A stretch of DNA of 64,000 bases from Citrobacter amalonaticus (GCF_001559075.2 NZ_CP014015.2:2418001-2482000); one strand, 5' to 3'. Positions 28,393-38,174 are shown, numbered from the stretch's first letter. The notes: generated from the sequence alone by a model not told the origin. A program made the numbers and translations.

Positions 28393-28445
28393 GGGTATTA
28401 ACGGCGATTCAGTCTGTGTCGCCAAAAATTTGAAAGGATATTATT

Positions 28446-30581
28446 TTGCTTAATCCGATCGTTCGTAAATTCCAGTACGGTCAGCATACCGTCACGCTGG
28501 AAACCGGCATGATGGCCCGTCAGGCCACTGCCGCTGTTATGGTTAGCATGGATGACACTGCGGTATTCGTGACCGTTGTCGGCCAGAAAAAAGCGAAGCC
28601 GGGCCAGGACTTCTTCCCGCTGACCGTTAACTATCAGGAGCGTACCTACGCTGCTGGCCGTATCCCAGGTAGCTTCTTCCGTCGTGAAGGCCGTCCAAGC
28701 GAAGGCGAAACCCTGATCGCGCGTCTGATTGACCGCCCGGTTCGCCCGCTGTTCCCGGAAGGTTTTGTGAACGAAGTTCAGGTTATCGCCACCGTCGTTT
28801 CCGTTAACCCGCAGGTTAACCCGGATATCGTCGCGATGATCGGTGCCTCTGCTGCACTGTCTCTGTCTGGTATTCCGTTCAACGGCCCAATCGGTGCGGC
28901 ACGTGTGGGTTATATCAATGACCAGTACGTACTGAACCCGACTCAGGACGAGCTGAAAGAGAGCAAGCTGGATCTGGTGGTTGCCGGTACCGAAGCCGCC
29001 GTGCTGATGGTTGAATCCGAAGCAGAACTGCTGAGCGAAGATCAGATGCTGGGTGCTGTCGTGTTTGGTCACGATCAGCAGCAGGTTGTTATCAAAGAAA
29101 TCAACGAACTGGTGAAAGAAGCCGGTAAACCACGTTGGGACTGGCAGCCAGAAGCCGTCAACGAAGCGCTGAACGCGCGCGTTGCTGCGCTGGCTGAAGC
29201 GCGCCTGAGCGACGCTTACCGCATCACCGACAAACAAGAGCGTTATGCTCAGGTTGACGTGATCAAGTCTGAAACCATCGCGACGCTGGTGGCAGAAGAT
29301 GAATCCCTGGACGCTAACGAACTGGGTGAAATCCTGCACGCAATCGAGAAAAACGTGGTTCGTAGCCGCGTACTGGCCGGTGAGCCGCGTATCGATGGCC
29401 GCGAAAAAGACATGATCCGTGGTCTGGACGTGCGTACTGGCGTACTGCCGCGTACCCACGGTTCCGCCCTGTTCACCCGTGGCGAAACTCAGGCGCTGGT
29501 TACCGCGACCCTGGGTACCACCCGTGATGCGCAGAACCTCGACGAACTGATGGGCGAGCGTACTGACAACTTCCTGTTCCACTACAACTTCCCTCCGTAC
29601 TGCGTCGGCGAAACCGGCATGGTAGGTTCTCCGAAGCGTCGTGAAATTGGTCACGGTCGTCTGGCGAAACGCGGCGTGCTGGCAGTGATGCCGGATCTGG
29701 ATAAATTCCCGTACACCGTTCGTGTGGTTTCTGAAATCACCGAATCCAACGGTTCTTCTTCCATGGCTTCCGTGTGTGGTGCCTCCCTGGCGCTGATGGA
29801 CGCAGGCGTGCCGATCAAAGCGGCCGTTGCGGGTATCGCGATGGGTCTGGTGAAAGAAGGCGACAACTACGTTGTTCTGTCTGACATCTTGGGCGACGAA
29901 GATCACCTGGGCGATATGGACTTCAAAGTTGCGGGCTCCCGTGACGGTATCTCTGCTCTGCAGATGGATATCAAAATTGAAGGTATCACCAAAGAGATCA
30001 TGCAGGTTGCTCTGAACCAGGCTAAAGGTGCGCGTCTGCACATCCTGGGCGTGATGGAACAGGCGATTAATGCGCCGCGCGGCGATATTTCTCAGTTTGC
30101 ACCGCGTATCCATACTATCAAGATCAGCCCGGACAAAATCAAAGACGTGATCGGTAAAGGCGGTTCTGTTATCCGTGCGCTGACCGAAGAAACCGGCACC
30201 ACCATCGAAATCGAAGATGACGGTACCGTGAAAATCGCAGCAACCGACGGTGAAAAAGCGAAATACGCAATTCGCCGTATCGAAGAGATCACCGCAGAAA
30301 TCGAAGTGGGCCGTATCTACAACGGTAAAGTGACCCGTATCGTTGACTTTGGTGCGTTCGTTGCCATCGGTGGCGGTAAAGAAGGTCTGGTACACATCTC
30401 GCAGATCGCAGATAAGCGCGTAGAGAAAGTGACCGATTATCTGCAGATGGGCCAGGAAGTACCGGTTAAAGTTCTGGAAGTTGATCGCCAGGGCCGTGTA
30501 CGTCTGAGCATTAAAGAAGCAACTGAACAATCTCAGCCAGCGGCTGCACCGGAAGCTCCGGCTAGCCAGCAGGGCGAGTAA
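28446..30581 (+). CDS. pnp: polynucleotide phosphorylase
   Basis: Phosphorolytic 3'-5' exoribonuclease and degradosome subunit. The 711-residue protein has two RNase PH domains, the second containing the phosphate and metal site (MGLVKEGDNYVVLSDILGDEDHLGDMD read in parts). A KH domain (IGKGGSVIRAL, about 562-572) and a C-terminal S1 domain follow. The start is TTG at 28446, as in K-12, following AAAGGA. Autoregulation through the RNase III hairpin in the leader is expected. Confidence 0.98.
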   Translation: MLNPIVRKFQYGQHTVTLETGMMARQATAAVMVSMDDTAVFVTVVGQKKAKPGQDFFPLTVNYQERTYAAGRIPGSFFRREGRPSEGETLIARLIDRPVRPLFPEGFVNEVQVIATVVSVNPQVNPDIVAMIGASAALSLSGIPFNGPIGAARVGYINDQYVLNPTQDELKESKLDLVVAGTEAAVLMVESEAELLSEDQMLGAVVFGHDQQQVVIKEINELVKEAGKPRWDWQPEAVNEALNARVAALAEARLSDAYRITDKQERYAQVDVIKSETIATLVAEDESLDANELGEILHAIEKNVVRSRVLAGEPRIDGREKDMIRGLDVRTGVLPRTHGSALFTRGETQALVTATLGTTRDAQNLDELMGERTDNFLFHYNFPPYCVGETGMVGSPKRREIGHGRLAKRGVLAVMPDLDKFPYTVRVVSEITESNGSSSMASVCGASLALMDAGVPIKAAVAGIAMGLVKEGDNYVVLSDILGDEDHLGDMDFKVAGSRDGISALQMDIKIEGITKEIMQVALNQAKGARLHILGVMEQAINAPRGDISQFAPRIHTIKISPDKIKDVIGKGGSVIRALTEETGTTIEIEDDGTVKIAATDGEKAKYAIRRIEEITAEIEVGRIYNGKVTRIVDFGAFVAIGGGKEGLVHISQIADKRVEKVTDYLQMGQEVPVKVLEVDRQGRVRLSIKEATEQSQPAAAPEAPASQQGE

Positions 30582-30592
30582 GGTTGCCATTT

Positions 30593-30618
30593 GCCCTCCG
30601 CGGTTGCGGAGGGCTTTT
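30593..30618 (+). terminator. terminator after pnp
   Basis: GCCCTCCGC and GCGGAGGGC pair perfectly around GGTT and are followed by TTTT. Confidence 0.8.
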
Positions 30619-30690
30619 AACCTGGCAGGACGCCTTGTTAGCAACCGGGGAACAGGACGTTCAATTAATCGTTGTCTTCGGGAGTGGGAA

Positions 30691-31575
30691 ATGAAGCCTT
30701 TTTTGCGCTGGTGTTTCGTGGCAACAGCACTCACGCTGGCTGGATGCAGTAACTCCACCTGGCGTAAGAGTGAAGTCCTCGCAGTACCATTGCAACCGAC
30801 TTTGCAGCAGGAAGTGATTCTGGCACGCATGGAACAAATTCTTGCCAGTCGGGCTTTAACCGATGACGAACGCGCACAGCTTTTATATGAGCGCGGAGTG
30901 TTGTATGATAGTCTCGGTTTGAGGGCATTAGCGCGAAATGATTTTTCACAAGCGCTGGCAATCAGACCTGATATGCCTGAAGTATTCAATTACTTAGGCA
31001 TTTATTTAACGCAGGCAGGCAATTTTGATGCTGCCTATGAAGCGTTTGATTCTGTACTTGAGCTTGATCCAACTTACAACTACGCGCACTTAAATCGCGG
31101 TATCGCATTGTATTACGGCGGTCGCGACAAGTTAGCGCAAGATGATCTGCTGGCGTTTTATCAAGACGATCCCAATGATCCTTTCCGCAGCCTGTGGCTT
31201 TATCTCGCTGAGCAGAAGCTCGATGAGAAGCAGGCGAAAGTCGCGCTGAAACAGCGCTTCGAGAAATCGGATAAAGAACAATGGGGATGGAACATTGTCG
31301 AGTTCTACCTGGGCAACATTAGCGAAGCAACGCTGATGGATAGGCTCAAGGCGGACGCAACGGATAACACCTCGCTCGCTGAGCATCTCAGTGAAACCAA
31401 CTTCTATTTAGGTAAGTACTACCTAAGTCTGGGGGATTTGGACAACGCTACGGCATTGTTCAAACTGGCGGTGGCTAACAACGTTCATAACTTTGTTGAG
31501 CACCGATATGCATTGTTGGAATTATCGCTCCTGGGCCAGGACCAAGATGACCTGGCAGAATCGGACCAGCAATAG
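30691..31575 (+). CDS. nlpI: outer-membrane TPR lipoprotein NlpI
   Basis: Lipoprotein adaptor that brings the protease Prc to the peptidoglycan hydrolase MepS. The 294-residue precursor has a lipobox LAGC with acylated Cys19. TPR helices follow (for example ALAIRPDMPEVFNYLGIYLT, about 88-107, and ELDPTYNYAHLNRGIALYYG). Start 30691 follows GGGAG. An open frame reaching 30604 starts inside the pnp terminator region and is not used. yrbN and deaD follow. Confidence 0.96.
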   Translation: MKPFLRWCFVATALTLAGCSNSTWRKSEVLAVPLQPTLQQEVILARMEQILASRALTDDERAQLLYERGVLYDSLGLRALARNDFSQALAIRPDMPEVFNYLGIYLTQAGNFDAAYEAFDSVLELDPTYNYAHLNRGIALYYGGRDKLAQDDLLAFYQDDPNDPFRSLWLYLAEQKLDEKQAKVALKQRFEKSDKEQWGWNIVEFYLGNISEATLMDRLKADATDNTSLAEHLSETNFYLGKYYLSLGDLDNATALFKLAVANNVHNFVEHRYALLELSLLGQDQDDLAESDQQ

Positions 31576-31681
31576 CTGACGTACACATCAGCCCGTAATC
31601 TTTTTTGATTGCCATCACCTTCACGGGTGAGGGCGTTGTTGTTCGTTAATACACCTACTTTGAGCCGGTTCACACTTTTCA

Positions 31682-31762
31682 ATGAAAATTGCAGATCAAT
31701 TTCATGATGAGTTATGTAGACTGGCCGCCATTAATTTTGAGGCACACGTACTACATGGCTGA
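31682..31762 (+). CDS. yrbN: short translated leader ORF YrbN upstream of deaD
   Basis: A 26-codon ORF (begins [17 protein letters not shown]) corresponds in place and length to E. coli YrbN. Its TGA (31760-31762) lies inside deaD, whose ATG is at 31755, giving an 8-base overlap in a different frame. This arrangement suggests translational coupling or control of deaD. The function is unknown. The last few residues probably differ from K-12. Confidence 0.75.
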
Positions 31763-33644
31763 ATTCGAAACCACTTTTGCAGATCTGGGCCTGAAGGCTC
31801 CTATCCTTGAAGCCCTTAACGATCTGGGTTACGAAAAACCATCTCCAATCCAGGCAGAGTGCATTCCGCATCTGCTGGGCGGTCGCGATGTTCTGGGCAT
31901 GGCCCAGACCGGTAGCGGCAAAACGGCAGCGTTCTCTTTACCGCTGCTCAACAATCTTGATCCTGAGCTGAAGGCACCTCAGATTCTGGTGCTGGCACCG
32001 ACCCGCGAGCTGGCGGTTCAGGTAGCCGAAGCCATGACGGATTTCTCTAAACACATGCGCGGCGTGAACGTGGTTGCCCTGTACGGCGGCCAGCGTTATG
32101 ACGTGCAGTTACGCGCCCTGCGTCAAGGGCCGCAGATCGTCGTCGGTACGCCGGGTCGTCTGCTTGATCACTTAAAACGCGGTACCCTGGATCTGTCTCG
32201 TCTGAGCGGTCTGGTACTGGACGAAGCCGATGAAATGCTGCGTATGGGCTTCATCGAAGACGTTGAAACCATCATGGCGCAGATCCCGGAAGGTCATCAG
32301 ACCGCTCTGTTCTCTGCCACCATGCCGGAAGCGATTCGTCGCATTACCCGACGCTTCATGAAAGAGCCGCAGGAAGTGCGCATTCAGTCCAGCGTCACGA
32401 CTCGTCCGGACATCAGCCAGAGCTACTGGACTGTCTGGGGCATGCGTAAAAACGAAGCGCTGGTGCGTTTCCTGGAAGCGGAAGATTTTGATGCGGCGAT
32501 TATCTTCGTTCGTACCAAAAACGCGACTCTGGAAGTGGCTGAAGCGCTGGAGCGTAGCGGCTATAACAGCGCCGCGCTGAACGGCGACATGAACCAGGCG
32601 CTGCGTGAGCAGACCCTGGAACGTCTGAAAGACGGTCGTCTGGATATCCTGATTGCAACCGACGTTGCGGCCCGTGGCCTGGACGTTGAGCGTATCAGCC
32701 TGGTCGTAAACTACGATATCCCAATGGATTCCGAGTCTTACGTTCACCGTATCGGTCGTACCGGTCGTGCGGGTCGTGCAGGCCGTGCGCTGCTGTTCGT
32801 TGAGAACCGCGAGCGTCGTCTGCTGCGTAACATTGAACGCACGATGAAGCTGACCATTCCGGAAGTTGAACTGCCGAACGCAGAACTGCTGGGCAAACGT
32901 CGTCTGGAAAAATTTGCGGCTAAAGTACAGCAGCAGCTGGAAAGCAGCGATCTGGATCAGTACCGTGCGCTGCTGGCGAAACTGCAGCCGACGGCGGAAG
33001 ACGAAGAGCTGGATATCGAAACCCTGGCTGCCGCTCTGCTGAAGATGGCGCAGGGCGAACGTCCGCTGATTCTGCCGCCAGATGCGCCGATGCGTCCGAA
33101 GCGTGAGTTCCGCGACCGTGACGATCGTGGTCCGCGTGACCGCAACGATCGTGGCCCGCGTGGCGACCGTGAAGACCGTCCGCGTCGTGAACGTCGTGAC
33201 GTTGGCGATATGCAGCTGTACCGCATTGAAGTGGGCCGTGATGATGGTGTTGAAGTTCGTCATATCGTTGGCGCGATTGCAAACGAAGGCGACATCAGCA
33301 GCCGTTACATTGGTAACATCAAGCTGTTCGCTTCGCACTCCACCATCGAACTGCCGAAAGGCATGCCGGGTGAAGTACTGCAGCACTTTACGCGCACTCG
33401 CATCCTGAACAAGCCGATGAACATGCAGCTGCTGGGCGATGCACAGCCGCACACTGAACGTCGTGGCGGTGGTCGCAGCTTCGGTGGCGAGCGTCGTGAA
33501 GGCGGTCGTGGCGAAGGTCGCGGTTTCGGCGGTGAACGTCGTGAAGGCGGTCGTGGTGATGGTCGTCGTTTCAGTGGTGAACGTCGCGAAGGTAGCCGTG
33601 CCCCACGTCGTGAAGAAGGTTCCAGCCGTCGTCGTGACGCGTAA
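31755..33644 (+). CDS. deaD: ATP-dependent RNA helicase DeaD (CsdA)
   Basis: Cold-shock DEAD-box helicase for 50S assembly and mRNA unwinding. The 629-residue protein has AQTGSGKT (motif I), PTRELA, DEAD (in VLDEADEML), SAT, the C-terminal RecA motifs ([11 protein letters not shown]) and a DbpA-like RNA-binding domain. An Arg/Gly-rich tail repeats (F/S)[10 protein letters not shown]. Start 31755 ([12 protein letters not shown]) gives the K-12 length and overlaps yrbN. A longer in-frame extension to 31689 is not supported by homology. The long untranslated leader between nlpI and deaD (31576-31754) fits cold-shock control. Confidence 0.97.
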
Positions 33645-33678
33645 AACTTCTTGCTTACTGATGTAAAGTAATAGATAC

Positions 33679-33709
33679 AGCCCCGGTAAAATTATCGGGG
33701 CTTTTTTTA
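33679..33709 (+). terminator. intrinsic terminator after deaD
   Basis: AGCCCCG and CGGGGCT form a stem followed by TTTTTTTA. Confidence 0.88.
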
Positions 33710-33717
33710 TTTCATTT

Positions 33718-33735
33718 GTACTATTGTACTGGTAC
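33718..33735 (+). promoter_or_regulatory. candidate TrpR operator of mtr
   Basis: The 18-bp site GTACTATTGTACTGGTAC matches the symmetric TrpR consensus at about 14 positions, with both GTACT(A)/(T)GGTAC arms present. It lies 54 bp before mtr, where TrpR acts in E. coli. TyrR boxes probably overlap but I could not place them clearly. Confidence 0.7.
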
Positions 33736-33788
33736 AGTGCAGCACATTAAAATGCGGCCACAACATTATTCGCTGGAGAAATCGCTAA

Positions 33789-35033
33789 ATGGCAACACTA
33801 ACCACCACCCAGACATCACCTTCGCTGCTCGGCGGCGTGGTGATCATCGGCGGCACTATTATCGGCGCAGGGATGTTCTCTCTGCCGGTGGTCATGTCCG
33901 GTGCGTGGTTTTTCTGGTCAATGGCGGCGCTGGTCTTTACCTGGTTCTGCATGCTGCATTCCGGTTTGATGATCCTCGAAGCAAACCTCAACTATCGTAT
34001 TGGTTCAAGCTTCGACACCATCACCAAAGATCTGCTGGGCAAAGGCTGGAACGTGGTCAACGGTATTTCTATTGCCTTCGTGCTCTATATCCTGACCTAC
34101 GCTTATATTTCCGCGAGCGGTTCTATTTTGCACCATACCTTCAGTGAAATGTCGCTGAATGTGCCTGCGCGTGCGGCAGGGTTTGGCTTTGCCCTGCTGG
34201 TGGCGTTTGTAGTGTGGTTGAGTACCAAAGCGGTGAGCCGCATGACGGCGATCGTGCTGGGTGCAAAGGTCATTACTTTCTTCCTGACTTTCGGCAGTCT
34301 GCTCGGGCACGTCACGCCGACAACGCTGTTTAACGTCGCGGAAAGTCACGCCTCTTATACGCCGTACCTGTTGATGACGCTGCCGTTCTGTCTGGCTTCG
34401 TTTGGCTACCACGGTAACGTCCCAAGCCTGATGAAATACTACGGCAAAGACCCGCGCACCATTGTGAAGTGCCTGGTGTACGGCACGCTGCTGGCGCTGG
34501 TGCTGTACAGCGTCTGGTTGCTGGGGACGATGGGAAACATTCCACGTCCTGAGTTTATCGGTATCGCGCAGAAGGGCGGCAATATTGATGTGTTGGTGCA
34601 GGCGCTAAGCGGGGTGCTGAACAGTCGCAGTCTGGACCTGTTGCTGGTGGTGTTCTCCAACTTTGCGGTGGCGAGTTCATTCCTCGGCGTTACGTTGGGA
34701 CTGTTTGACTATCTGGCGGATCTGTTTGGTTTTGACGATTCGGCGCTGGGGCGCTTCAAAACGGCGCTGCTTACCTTTGTTCCGCCGATTGTCGGTGGGT
34801 TGTTGTGGCCGAACGGATTCCTGTATGCCATTGGCTACGCAGGACTGGCGGCGACCATCTGGGCCGCGATTGTGCCGGCGCTGCTGGCTCGCAAGTCACG
34901 TCAGCGCTTTGGCAGCCCGAAATTCCGTGTCTGGGGTGGTAAGCCGATGATTGTCCTGATTCTGTTTTTCGGTGTCGGTAACGCGCTGGTACACATCCTG
35001 TCGAGCTTTAATTTATTGCCTGTGTATCAGTAA
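33789..35033 (+). CDS. mtr: tryptophan-specific permease Mtr
   Basis: High-affinity tryptophan/proton symporter of the HAAAP family (414 residues, about eleven membrane segments). The first helix has the family motif GGVVIIGGTIIGAGMFSLP (about residues 13-31). The start follows CTGGAGAA. Control by TrpR is indicated by the operator at 33718-33735. The gene is monocistronic, with a REP pair right after its stop. Confidence 0.96.
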   Translation: MATLTTTQTSPSLLGGVVIIGGTIIGAGMFSLPVVMSGAWFFWSMAALVFTWFCMLHSGLMILEANLNYRIGSSFDTITKDLLGKGWNVVNGISIAFVLYILTYAYISASGSILHHTFSEMSLNVPARAAGFGFALLVAFVVWLSTKAVSRMTAIVLGAKVITFFLTFGSLLGHVTPTTLFNVAESHASYTPYLLMTLPFCLASFGYHGNVPSLMKYYGKDPRTIVKCLVYGTLLALVLYSVWLLGTMGNIPRPEFIGIAQKGGNIDVLVQALSGVLNSRSLDLLLVVFSNFAVASSFLGVTLGLFDYLADLFGFDDSALGRFKTALLTFVPPIVGGLLWPNGFLYAIGYAGLAATIWAAIVPALLARKSRQRFGSPKFRVWGGKPMIVLILFFGVGNALVHILSSFNLLPVYQ

Positions 35034-35040
35034 CCAAAAT

Positions 35041-35110
35041 GCCCGGTGGCGCTACGCTTACCGGGCCTACAGGAATTGAGTAGGCCGGATAAGGCAAAGC
35101 CGCTATCCGG
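35041..35110. repeat. REP pair after mtr
   Basis: Two REP units: GCCCGGTGGCGCTACGC..TTACCGGGCCTAC (35041-35070) and GTAGGCCGGATAAGGC..CGCTATCCGGC (35080-35110), facing each other between the ends of mtr and yhbW. Confidence 0.85.
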
Positions 35111-35117
35111 CAAAAAA

Positions 35118-36125
35118 CTACCCCACCAACTCCTCTTTCACATCCATTGCCAGATCAAACGAGTGCAGACGCGCCTGATGATCAAAAATCTGCCCGTTAA
35201 CCATGATCTCGTCCGCCTGGGTTTCACGCAGAATTGACTCCAGTCCGTGGCGTACTTTCGTTTTATCGCCCACCAGCGACATGCTCAGCGCCTGCTGTAC
35301 ACCGTACTGCTCTGACGGCGACCAGAACTGATCCATATTTTGAATCGGCGCCGGGAGTTGGCCCGTTTCACCACGCCGCAACTTGACGAACGCCTGCTGC
35401 ATCGAGGTGAACAGATATTCCGCATCACGGTTGCTGTCGGCGGCAATGATGTTGATGCACACCATGGCATACGGTTTTTCCAGCCGTGCTGATGGCCGGA
35501 ACTGCGTGCGGTACAGATGCAGCGCCTGGAACAGCATATCCGGTGCGAAGTGGGAGGCAAAAGCGAACGGCAGGCCAAGCTGTGCGGCTAACTGTGCGCT
35601 GTAGAGGCTGGAGCCTAACAGCCAGACCGGGATCTTCTCGCCGTAGCCAGGCACCGGGCGTACCTGCGGATTGGGATCGCGCGCGTCAAACCAGTCCACC
35701 AGCTCAGCGACGTCACGAGGGAAGTTATCGATATCGCCGCCCATATGACGACGCAGGGCTCGCATTGTCGGCTGGTCGCTGCCCGGCGCGCGTCCTAAGC
35801 CGAGATCAATGCGTCCCGGATAGAGCGTATTCAACGTACCGAACTGCTCGGCGATCACCAGCGGTGAGTGATTGGGAAGCATGACGCCGCCGGAACCGAG
35901 GTGCAACGTGCGGGTGTTGGCGGCCAGATAGCCGATCAGCACTGAAGTTGCGGCACTGGCGATACCGGTCATATTGTGGTGTTCCGCCAGCCAGTAGCGA
36001 TGGTAGCCCCGTTTTTCCGCGAGACGGGCAAGATCCAGCGAGTGCGAGAACGCCTCTTTTGCTGAGGATCCGTCAGGAATCGGCGCCAGATCCAGCACCG
36101 AGAAAGGAATGGTTTTGTCAGTCAT
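35118..36125 (-). CDS. yhbW: luciferase-like flavin-dependent monooxygenase YhbW
   Basis: A 335-residue TIM-barrel protein of the bacterial luciferase-like (LLM) family. The N-terminal FSVLDLAPIPDG and WLAEHHNMTGIASAATSVL are family landmarks, as is GRIDLGLGRAPGSD. No substrate is established. A single gene, convergent with mtr, followed by REP units. Its start at 36125 has AGTGAGC nearby as a ribosome site. Confidence 0.94.
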   Translation of the reverse strand: MTDKTIPFSVLDLAPIPDGSSAKEAFSHSLDLARLAEKRGYHRYWLAEHHNMTGIASAATSVLIGYLAANTRTLHLGSGGVMLPNHSPLVIAEQFGTLNTLYPGRIDLGLGRAPGSDQPTMRALRRHMGGDIDNFPRDVAELVDWFDARDPNPQVRPVPGYGEKIPVWLLGSSLYSAQLAAQLGLPFAFASHFAPDMLFQALHLYRTQFRPSARLEKPYAMVCINIIAADSNRDAEYLFTSMQQAFVKLRRGETGQLPAPIQNMDQFWSPSEQYGVQQALSMSLVGDKTKVRHGLESILRETQADEIMVNGQIFDHQARLHSFDLAMDVKEELVG

Positions 36126-36250
36126 AACGGCTCACTTTGTCATCGGCATATTTTTTAATAGTGCATTAAAAAATGATAACCGTAGTTAACAAAGTGAGCT
36201 TTATAAAACGCGTGGCGGACAGAAAATACCTGATGATCAGGCCTGGAGTT

Positions 36251-36283
36251 GGCCGGATAAGGCAGTTATGCCGCCATCCGGCA
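36251..36283. repeat. REP element between yhbW and ubiV
   Basis: A single unit, GGCCGGATAAGGC..GCCGCCATCCGGC, nine bases from the ubiV stop codon. The remaining yhbW-ubiV interval has no other gene. Confidence 0.82.
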
Positions 36284-36291
36284 GAGAGGCA

Positions 36292-37170
36292 TCAGGCCTG
36301 CAATTCCAGACCGGCCAGGCGTTTCCAGTAACCGTTACAGTCACTGTGTGCTTCAAGGGCCAGAGGCGATGCGCCATTTTCATTGGCGCGGAAGGCGTCG
36401 AGCATAGCGAATGTTTCGGTTCCCAGCGGTGACAGACGCACGATATCCACCAGGCCCTGCATTGACGTCAGTTCGTTACCCAGATTGTAGATATAGCCGC
36501 TCATGGTCTGAATGCCATTGAGGACGAACACCTGTTGATTTTCCTGAGAGAGCACGTCGCGGCCATTCGGGTACTTGATGCAGCAGGTTTCGCATTCATC
36601 TTTCGGCCGGTCTTCCGAGCGAGCGGTAAAGCAGCGAGCGGAGTAAGCCAGCGGCAGATGCCCGTAGCTCAGGACTTCCACTTCAAACTGCTGGCGAATC
36701 CCCAGTTCATCACACTGATTGAGCAGGTTCATCAGCCAGTCGCGGGACAGTTCTACCGGCATACACCAGCGCACCATCCCGTGTTTGAGCAGCAGGCGCA
36801 GCGTGACCGCGTTGTAGCAGTTCAGCGCGTGTCCGGCGACAAACGGGAGTTTGCGGTCGGCGCACATATTCACCACGCCAAGATCGCTGGCCTCCAGCAA
36901 AAAGTCGCCGTTTTCGACATAGCGCTTCAGCTCATTCAGCTCAGAAGAGGCTTGCACCAGCGCCAGCGTTGAAAGCACCACCTGCTTGCCGCTACCGGCG
37001 AGCGACTTCGCCATATCCAGCCAGTCGCCGACTTTCGTGGCGCGGCGTTTGCTGCACACCGCTTCGCCGAGATAGATAACATCCGCGCTGCTGGCGGCGG
37101 CCTGCTGATAGAAGTCTTCCAGCGTCTCTTTCGGCCAGTAGTAAAGCACCGGCCCTAAGGAATATTTCAT
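36292..37170 (-). CDS. ubiV: O2-independent ubiquinone biosynthesis protein UbiV (YhbV)
   Basis: UbiU and UbiV are peptidase-U32-family proteins that form a [4Fe-4S] complex for hydroxylation of ubiquinone precursors without oxygen. The 292-residue protein keeps Cys39 (LGEAVCSKRR) and the cluster DECETCCIKYPNG that supplies the other ligands. Start 37170 (MKYSLGPVLYY) is eight bases after the ubiU stop. Six upstream codons of the frame are excluded because MKYSLG is the family N-terminus. Confidence 0.95.
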   Translation of the reverse strand: MKYSLGPVLYYWPKETLEDFYQQAAASSADVIYLGEAVCSKRRATKVGDWLDMAKSLAGSGKQVVLSTLALVQASSELNELKRYVENGDFLLEASDLGVVNMCADRKLPFVAGHALNCYNAVTLRLLLKHGMVRWCMPVELSRDWLMNLLNQCDELGIRQQFEVEVLSYGHLPLAYSARCFTARSEDRPKDECETCCIKYPNGRDVLSQENQQVFVLNGIQTMSGYIYNLGNELTSMQGLVDIVRLSPLGTETFAMLDAFRANENGASPLALEAHSDCNGYWKRLAGLELQA

Positions 37171-37178
37171 TGCTTTTC

Positions 37179-38174
37179 TCACTGCCATTTACGGTGATAC
37201 GCGCCAAGCGTCGTCTGAGTGCCTTCGGACATCGCGCCGAGCGTCTCCATCCAGGCTGCCTGCGGCGCGTAGTTTTGCGGGTCGGCCATGCAGCGGTCGA
37301 TCGCCTGGCGCCACACTTTCGCGACCTGGCTGACATAGGCCGGGCTGCGTTGACGGCCTTCGATTTTCACCGAGGCAATATTCGCCGCCAGCAGTTCCGG
37401 CAGCAGTTCCAGCGTGTTCAGGCTGGTTGGTTCTTCCAGTACGTGGTAACGCTCGCCATCAACCAGATAACGACCTTTACACAGCGTCGGATAACCGGCG
37501 TTTTCCCCGTCCTGATAGCGGTCGATCAACACTTCATTCAGACGAGATTCCAGCCCCTGCGGCGTCTGCTGCCAGCGCACAAAGCGGGCAGGGGAGCAGG
37601 CGCCTACCGTATTGGGAGATTCACCGGTCAACCAGGACGAGAGGTAACAGCGACCTTCCGCCATAATGCATAGACTGCCGAAAGCAAAAACTTCCAGCGG
37701 TACGGGCGTCACGCGGGCAAGCTGTTTCACCTGATGAATCGAGAGCACGCGTGGCAGGACGACGCGGGCAACATCAAAATTGCGGTGATAAAAGTTGATC
37801 GCTTCTTCATTCGTTGCCGAAGCCTGAACAGAGACATGGCGCTCAATATGCGGATAACGAACTGCGGCATACTCAAGCATCGCGAGATCGGCAAGGATCA
37901 GCGCATCCGCGCCCAGTTGCGCGGCCATATCCACCGCGTGCTGCCAGCGGGCATAACCGTCCGGATGCGCAAAGGTGTTAATGGCGATGTGCAATTTGCG
38001 GCGGTGTTGATGGACAAAACTCACCGCTTCCTGCAATTTCTTCTCGGTAAAGTTAAGGCCGGCGAAGTGGCGGGCGTTGGTATCATCTTTAAGCCCGATA
38101 TAAACAGCATCAGCGCCGTTTTCGATGGCCGCCTTAAGCGCCGGGAGATTTCCGGCAGGGCAGAGCAGCTCCAT
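37179..38174 (-). CDS. ubiU: O2-independent ubiquinone biosynthesis protein UbiU (YhbU)
   Basis: The 331-residue U32-family partner of UbiV. It starts MELLCPAGNLPALKAAIENGAD. The putative Fe-S ligands are in GSLCIMAEGRCYLS, GACSPARF and PTLCKGRY, which agree with the four cysteines defined in E. coli UbiU. It is the first gene of the ubiUV operon and diverges from ubiT, with 220 bp between. Known family control is by Fnr under anaerobiosis. Confidence 0.95.
   Translation of the reverse strand: MELLCPAGNLPALKAAIENGADAVYIGLKDDTNARHFAGLNFTEKKLQEAVSFVHQHRRKLHIAINTFAHPDGYARWQHAVDMAAQLGADALILADLAMLEYAAVRYPHIERHVSVQASATNEEAINFYHRNFDVARVVLPRVLSIHQVKQLARVTPVPLEVFAFGSLCIMAEGRCYLSSWLTGESPNTVGACSPARFVRWQQTPQGLESRLNEVLIDRYQDGENAGYPTLCKGRYLVDGERYHVLEEPTSLNTLELLPELLAANIASVKIEGRQRSPAYVSQVAKVWRQAIDRCMADPQNYAPQAAWMETLGAMSEGTQTTLGAYHRKWQ

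Larger units (their letters stand above)
28217..28395 (-). ncRNA. sraG: candidate antisense small RNA SraG
   Basis: In E. coli the small RNA SraG (about 174 nt) is read opposite to rpsO-pnp from this interval and overlaps the pnp leader. The interval is conserved in position and the rpsO terminator can end minus-strand RNA as well. I see no independent promoter evidence, so coordinates and presence are inference. Confidence 0.35.

Noticed and set aside
28398..30989. 863-codon open frame on the minus strand opposite pnp and nlpI
   Set aside because: It is a reverse-complement shadow of the highly expressed pnp gene. Its product is His/Phe/Arg-rich with no recognisable domain, and the plus-strand PNPase is certain.
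32172..33452. 426-codon minus-strand open frame inside deaD
   Set aside because: Shadow frame created by strong codon bias in deaD. It has no ribosome site or family motif.
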